Source: Chitinophaga vietnamensis (lineage in GTDB: Bacteria; Bacteroidota; Bacteroidia; Chitinophagales; Chitinophagaceae). Taken from it: a stretch of DNA of 64,000 nt. Location of the stretch: NCBI RefSeq assembly GCF_902167635.1, contig NZ_CABHMS010000005.1, positions 372,001 through 436,000 on the forward strand. The letters run 5' to 3'. Shown here one piece after another: positions 59,878-64,000 of this stretch. The translations under genes were made by a program, and so were the position numbers. The notes below the pieces were generated by a model. The model saw only the letters and a list, made by a program, of their open reading frames with translations. It was not told where the DNA came from and searched no databases. Each line of letters starts with the position of its first letter. Within the stretch, counting starts at the first letter, position 1.

Positions 59878-61070
59878 GTGAAAAGGTGTGGATAGCGGGT
59901 GGTGGTGTGATCAGCGGCATAGGCCTTGATCTCGAGGCGTGTATCGCCTCGTTCCGCAAGATGGAGCCGGGTATGGCCCCGATGCAGTACCTGTCGTCCA
60001 TACACCGCAACACCTTTCCGGTGGCGGAGGTAAAGGCCGGCAATGCCACCCTGGCGGAAATGGCCGGCCTGCCGGAGGAGATCAGCCGTACGGCGCTGCT
60101 CAGCCTCATCGCCGCCAAACATGCCTGGGAATCGTCTGCCCTGGGCAACCCCGCGGATTACCGCGTGGGGCTGGTTTCCGCCAATACGGTTGGCGGTATG
60201 GACAAGACCGAAGATTTTTTCAGCGCCTTCCTCGCCGCTCCCGACAAGGGCGGAAGGCTGCGCGATGTGATACACCACGAGTGTGGCAGTGTGACCGAGA
60301 TTGTAGCAGATGCCCTCGGCATCCGTCATCATGTATCTACCATCAGTACGGCCTGCTCTTCAGCGGCCAATGCGCTGATGTATGGCGCGCGCCTGATCCG
60401 CAACAATATAGTGGATGTGGTGATCGCCGGTGGCGCGGATTCGCTCACGCGCTTTACCCTCAACGGTTTCAATACCCTGATGATCCTGGACCAGCAGGCC
60501 TGCCGCCCTTTCGATGCCACGCGCAAAGGCCTCAACCTGGGCGAGGGCGCGGGTTATGTGGTACTCATCTCCGATACGCTGGCAGCGCATATCCAGCCGT
60601 GGTGCCGCCTCAGCGGCTTTGCCAACGCCAATGATGCCTATCATCAAACGGCGTCGTCGCCGGATGGCACAGGCAATTACCTCGCCATGAAAGGCGCGCT
60701 GGATATGGCCGGACTGCAAGCGCATGATATCGGTTATATCAACCTGCATGGCACCGGCACACAAAATAATGACGAGTCAGAAGGCATCGCCATCAAGCGA
60801 CTGTTTGCGCCGCATTTCCCGGCGATGAGCTCTACCAAATCTTTTACCGGCCATACACTTGGCGCCAGTGGCGGCATTGAGGCGGTATTTTCCGCATTGG
60901 CCGTGAGAGATGGCATCATCTATCCGAATCTGCGCTTTGCCCACCAGATGCCGGAGCTGCCCTTCTCGCCTGCCACTACCTTCTCCGAAGGCAATGACCT
61001 GCAACATGTGATGTCCAATTCATTCGGCTTTGGCGGTAACTGCTCCAGCCTGGTGTTTTCAAAAGAATAA
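59874..61070 (+). CDS. Beta-ketoacyl synthase, complete active site (third copy)
   Basis: The 398-residue KAS has Cys161 in ISTACSSAAN, His292 in NLHGTGTQNND, and His327 in SFTGHTLGASGG. The N-terminal extension is typical. It lies between an ACP gene and a Cys-less KS-like gene, the arrangement of KS/CLF pairs in aryl-polyene clusters. It should catalyse chain extension. Confidence 0.91.
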   Translation: MSEKVWIAGGGVISGIGLDLEACIASFRKMEPGMAPMQYLSSIHRNTFPVAEVKAGNATLAEMAGLPEEISRTALLSLIAAKHAWESSALGNPADYRVGLVSANTVGGMDKTEDFFSAFLAAPDKGGRLRDVIHHECGSVTEIVADALGIRHHVSTISTACSSAANALMYGARLIRNNIVDVVIAGGADSLTRFTLNGFNTLMILDQQACRPFDATRKGLNLGEGAGYVVLISDTLAAHIQPWCRLSGFANANDAYHQTASSPDGTGNYLAMKGALDMAGLQAHDIGYINLHGTGTQNNDESEGIAIKRLFAPHFPAMSSTKSFTGHTLGASGGIEAVFSALAVRDGIIYPNLRFAHQMPELPFSPATTFSEGNDLQHVMSNSFGFGGNCSSLVFSKE

Positions 61071-61074
61071 AAGC

Positions 61075-62142
61075 ATGATGAACATCTATATAAACGGATC
61101 CGGTTGTATCTCTGCGCAAGACACCGCGCAGATAGGCCCCTTGCTGGCAACAGTAAAGGAATACGACCAGGTGCGCCTGCCGGTGATCGATCCGGATTAC
61201 AAGCAGTGGGTCGACATCAAACAGATACGCCGCATGAGCCACATCGTGAAAATGGGTGTGGGCGCGGCTAGCCTGAGCCTCGAAGAGGCGGGCATCACCA
61301 TGCCGGATGCCATCATCACCGGCACTGCCTACGGCTGCCTCGATGATACCGGCGTGTTCCTCACCAAAATGGTGAACCAGCAGGAAGAAATGCTCACGCC
61401 TACAGCATTTATCCAGTCTACTCACAATACCGTAGCCGGCCAGATCGCGCTGCTGTTGGGCTGCAACGCTTACAACAATACCTTTGTGCATCGCGGCTTC
61501 TCTTTCGAGAACGCCCTGCTCGATGCGACCATGATATTGAAAGAAGGCGCCGCCAAAAATATACTGGCAGGCGGTTTGGACGAAATCACCGATTATAGTC
61601 ACACTATACTCAGTCGCTTTGGCCTCTATAAAAAAGAGCCGGTGAAAACGATGGAGCTGCTCAACAGCCCCACCCGCGGCACTATTGCGGGCGAAGGCGC
61701 AGCCTTCTTTATCCTCAGCAGCGAAAAGGGATCGCATGCCGCCGCAGAGCTGGCGGGGGTGAGCACCCTCTACAAACCGCTGTGGGAGGGCGAAGTGATT
61801 GGTCACGTGGTAAAGTTTCTCGAAGAAAATAACTGTTCGCTCAACGATATCGACCTGCTGCTCACCGGCAGGAATGGAGATATAGACCAGGATGAATTTT
61901 ATGAAGAGATAGCAGCAGCGCTGTTCCCGGATCATCCGGAGGCCTGCTTCAAACACCTGTGCGGCGAATATCCCACGGCCGCTTCCTTCGGTATGTGGAT
62001 GGCCAATCGTATCATCGCGGAGCAGGATGTGCCTGCCGCCGCCATGTTCTACGGCCAGGCGCCCGCCAATATCAGGACCGTATTATTGTATAACCATCAC
62101 CAGGGCACACACCATTCCCTGGTTCTCTTACGTGCATGCTGA
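61075..62142 (+). CDS. Ketosynthase-like protein without catalytic Cys (chain-length-factor-like)
   Basis: This 355-residue protein starts at the ATG pair 61075/61078. It follows the KAS fold (IMTGTAYGCLDDT-like, STHNTVAGQIALLLGC, GGLDEITDYS), but the elbow reads NNTFVHRGFSFENALLDA, with His-Arg-Gly where the nucleophile Cys is expected. The two catalytic His motifs are also absent. It is a non-catalytic partner by sequence and could set chain length together with the KS encoded 4 bp upstream. Confidence 0.83.
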   Translation: MMNIYINGSGCISAQDTAQIGPLLATVKEYDQVRLPVIDPDYKQWVDIKQIRRMSHIVKMGVGAASLSLEEAGITMPDAIITGTAYGCLDDTGVFLTKMVNQQEEMLTPTAFIQSTHNTVAGQIALLLGCNAYNNTFVHRGFSFENALLDATMILKEGAAKNILAGGLDEITDYSHTILSRFGLYKKEPVKTMELLNSPTRGTIAGEGAAFFILSSEKGSHAAAELAGVSTLYKPLWEGEVIGHVVKFLEENNCSLNDIDLLLTGRNGDIDQDEFYEEIAAALFPDHPEACFKHLCGEYPTAASFGMWMANRIIAEQDVPAAAMFYGQAPANIRTVLLYNHHQGTHHSLVLLRAC

Positions 62143-62912
62143 ATTACAAGGTAACATATCTGACCGTGGCGCTTTACCTGGTGATCCTGATCACCCTGCG
62201 TTTTGTTTTCGGATACCCGTTACCGTTATGGCTTTTCTTCCTCGTATTGCTGACGCTGCCGCTATATGTATGGGGCGCCATGAACATCCGTTCCGGCTTT
62301 TATATTCCGGTGCGCTGCGAAGCCGCCACCACCGAGAAAGTAGTGGCCCTCTCTTTCGATGATGGCCCGCTGCCGGAATATACGCCGCTGGTACTGGATA
62401 TCCTGCAACAGCAAAACGCGCCTGCCGCCTTTTTCTGCATCGGTAAGCATATCGCCGGCAACGAAAACTTACTGCAACGCATACACGAAGAAGGGCATGT
62501 GATCGGTAACCATTCCTTCTCACATGATTTCTGGTTCGATATGTATAACAAACACCGCATGCTTGCCGACCTGGCCAGCATGGACCAGGTGATGGAAAAC
62601 GCCACCGGCCTGCAACCGCGGCTGTTCCGCCCGCCCTACGGCGTTACCAATCCGAACCTCGCTAAAGCGATCAAAGAAGGTGGTTACACACCCATCGGCT
62701 GGAACATCCGCTCGCTCGATACCGTAGCGAAAGACGAACAACAATTGCTGGGGAAGATCATCTCACAGCTTCAACCCGGCGCTGTGATACTCCTGCATGA
62801 TACCTGCAGCATCACCGCCCGCATACTGCCGGCCCTGATCAGCGCCATCCGCGAGAAGGGGTACCGGCTGGAAAGAATCGATAAAATGTTAAACGTAACC
62901 GCTTATGCGTAA
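62136..62912 (+). CDS. Membrane-anchored polysaccharide deacetylase (NodB fold)
   Basis: This 258-residue protein has two N-terminal hydrophobic helices (about 5-22 and 26-45). The NodB domain has the catalytic Asp pair in LSFDDGPLPEY (about 72), the His motif GNHSFSHDFWF (about 130), RPPYG and LHDT. It removes acetyl groups from a carbohydrate-like substrate. A comparable deacetylase-type gene in aryl-polyene clusters is not well understood. It overlaps the KS-like gene by 7 bp and the LolA gene by 8 bp, so it is part of the operon. Confidence 0.9.
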   Translation: MLNYKVTYLTVALYLVILITLRFVFGYPLPLWLFFLVLLTLPLYVWGAMNIRSGFYIPVRCEAATTEKVVALSFDDGPLPEYTPLVLDILQQQNAPAAFFCIGKHIAGNENLLQRIHEEGHVIGNHSFSHDFWFDMYNKHRMLADLASMDQVMENATGLQPRLFRPPYGVTNPNLAKAIKEGGYTPIGWNIRSLDTVAKDEQQLLGKIISQLQPGAVILLHDTCSITARILPALISAIREKGYRLERIDKMLNVTAYA

Positions 62913-63537
62913 ATGGATCACGATCATATTGTGCAGCCTGGCCTCCCTGCAAATGCAGGCCCAAACCGGATTTAAACCGGTGAATGATCTGTCGCCACTT
63001 AAACAGCAGTTTGCTAAAGCCGCCCAAAATACACAGTCTATACAAAGCGATTTTGTACAGGAAAAAAACCTGAGCATGCTGTCGGACAAGATCGTTTCAA
63101 AAGGAAAATTCTGGTTCAAGAAAGATAATAAAGTGAGAATGGAGTACCAGCAACCTTCTTACTATCTGCTCGTCATCAATGGAAAAGATATCAAGATCAA
63201 AGATGCGCAGAAGGAGAACAAAGTATCCGCCAAAGCGAACAAGCTGTTTGACCAGATCAACAAGATCACGGTAGATTGCGTGCGCGGCACGGTGCTCGAC
63301 AATAACGATTTCAGCACCAAAGCCCTCGAAAATGCGCAGTACTACAAGCTGGAAATGACGCCGGTGAACAAGGCGCTGAAAGAATATTTCAAAACGATCG
63401 TACTGCTGGTAGACAAACAGGATTACTCTGTGTCGAAGATCACGATGGAAGAGCAATCCGGTGATGATACCACCATCAGCTTTTTACATAAACAATTGAA
63501 TGGAAATATTCCGGATGCGGTTTTTACGGCTAAATAG
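62905..63537 (+). CDS. LolA-like outer-membrane lipoprotein carrier protein
   Basis: The 210-residue periplasmic protein has a signal peptide to about residue 20 (LQMQAQ). The LolA fold is seen in FWFKKDNKVRMEYQQPSYYLLVINGKDIKIKD and the beta-strand ladder after it. General LolA carries lipoproteins to the outer membrane. Aryl-polyene clusters often encode such a LolA together with a lipoprotein, here the next gene, so a role in carrying the hydrophobic pigment or its lipid partner is likely. Confidence 0.9.
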   Translation: MRKWITIILCSLASLQMQAQTGFKPVNDLSPLKQQFAKAAQNTQSIQSDFVQEKNLSMLSDKIVSKGKFWFKKDNKVRMEYQQPSYYLLVINGKDIKIKDAQKENKVSAKANKLFDQINKITVDCVRGTVLDNNDFSTKALENAQYYKLEMTPVNKALKEYFKTIVLLVDKQDYSVSKITMEEQSGDDTTISFLHKQLNGNIPDAVFTAK

Positions 63538-64000
63538 TATGTGGCTGCTCGCCTTGATGGGCGTGAGTTGTAAGTCGGTGTACAAAGGTTTGCAGCGCCG
63601 GGAGGGCGATGTAAATTGTATCCGGCAGTTCAGTCCGCAGTTCAGCTCCACGCTGTACAGCACGCAGGTGAATGTGTTGAAGCACCACCTCAGCGGCCTG
63701 CTGTTTTTCAAGCAGATGCCCGACAGCAGCCTCCGGGTGGTATTCGCCAATGAGATGGGCTTTAAATTCTTTGACTTCGAGTTTGATAAAAATGGCGCTT
63801 TTACCAAGCATTATATTATCAGCAAGATGGACAAGAAAGCGGTGGTGAAGACCTTGCAGCAAGACTTTGCGCTGGTATTGCTCCGCCCCGACCTGCAACA
63901 GGCGCACATTGCTACGGATAGCCGTTACCGTTATACGGTACTACCTACCGCAAAAGGTAACAACTATTATATCACAGATACCGCCTGTACGGAGCTGGTA
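63515..64000 (+). CDS. Lipoprotein of the pigment cluster (C-terminal part outside window)
   Basis: From ATG 63515 the frame is open for 162 codons to the window end and overlaps the LolA gene by 23 bp. The N-terminus MRFLRLNSMWLLALMGVSC has a basic start, hydrophobic core and lipobox with Cys19. The later ATG at 63539 would shorten the signal sequence. The mature part (QRREGDVNCIRQFSPQF, FKFFDFEFDKNG) has no known motif. It is probably the partner of the LolA-like carrier. Confidence 0.82.
   Translation, partial: MRFLRLNSMWLLALMGVSCKSVYKGLQRREGDVNCIRQFSPQFSSTLYSTQVNVLKHHLSGLLFFKQMPDSSLRVVFANEMGFKFFDFEFDKNGAFTKHYIISKMDKKAVVKTLQQDFALVLLRPDLQQAHIATDSRYRYTVLPTAKGNNYYITDTACTELV

Overview
The window looks like a chromosome segment of a Chitinophaga-type Bacteroidota. 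The signs are TTTG / TAnnTTTG promoters, DUF4270- and DUF4907-type proteins, BlaI/M56 pairs with TonB-plug-like tails, LytS/LytTR two-component pairs, tandem TlpA-like thioredoxins, and a flexirubin-type aryl-polyene pigment cluster. Genus is inferred from gene style only. There are no rRNA genes, CRISPR arrays, insertion sequences or integrases.

Layout. (1) 1-8.3 kb: mixed housekeeping genes (esterase, PfkB kinase, acyl-CoA thioesterase, FAD oxidoreductase, GNAT, SRAP/YedK, XRE regulator) and two tRNA-Gln isoacceptors. (2) 8.5-10.7 kb: a small cassette of a secreted 117-residue protein, a one-pass SdpA/DUF5819-like protein and an HTTM (SdpB-like) membrane protein, punctuated by three near-identical 31-nt hairpins. 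(3) 10.7-11.6 kb: a UmuD-like S24 protein whose catalytic serine is glycine, with a partner gene and paired palindromes in its upstream region. (4) 11.8-26.4 kb: a 14.5-kb amino-acid block in which the trp operon sits inside the his operon: his attenuator-hisGDCB-trp attenuator-trpEGDCFBA-hisH-(GNAT-hisA)-hisF-hisIE. Both attenuators have readable leader peptides (five His in a row; three Trp in a row) and alternative hairpins. (5) 26.4-48.7 kb: thioredoxin-like pair, BlaI/BlaR-like pair with twin operators, FGE-like lipoprotein, GH1 beta-glucosidase, DUF4270 and outer-membrane protein, Kelch and DUF4907, LytS/LytT, cysteine desulfurase, GlmM, LTA-synthase-like phosphotransferase, methyltransferase, PAP2, ZIP and CNNM/CorC proteins. 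(6) 48.8-64 kb: the start of a flexirubin/aryl-polyene cluster: aromatic ammonia-lyase, FabG, three complete ketosynthases, two ketosynthase-like proteins without the catalytic Cys, two ACPs, acyltransferase, dehydratase, thioesterase, O-methyltransferase, halogenase-like flavoenzyme, then deacetylase, LolA and a lipoprotein cut by the window end.

How the parts work together. In the his/trp block all genes for PRPP-to-His and chorismate-to-Trp lie on one strand, often with 4-bp overlaps. Because hisH-hisIE lie downstream of the trp terminator with no promoter of their own visible, their expression should depend on tryptophan supply. In the pigment cluster the ammonia-lyase would make a coumarate-type starter, the KS/FabG/dehydratase/ACP set would extend it to a polyene, the methyltransferase and halogenase-like enzyme would decorate the ring, and the acyltransferase and LolA-type proteins would handle esterification and transfer to the outer membrane. 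The dialkylresorcinol genes darA/darB expected of a flexirubin cluster are not in the window.

Non-coding structure is unusually rich. Several gene ends carry very long, nearly perfect inverted repeats (26350-26539, 33936-34140, 40401-40512, 41672-41729). In two cases the arms run into the stop codon or last codons of the gene, suggesting fold-back copying.
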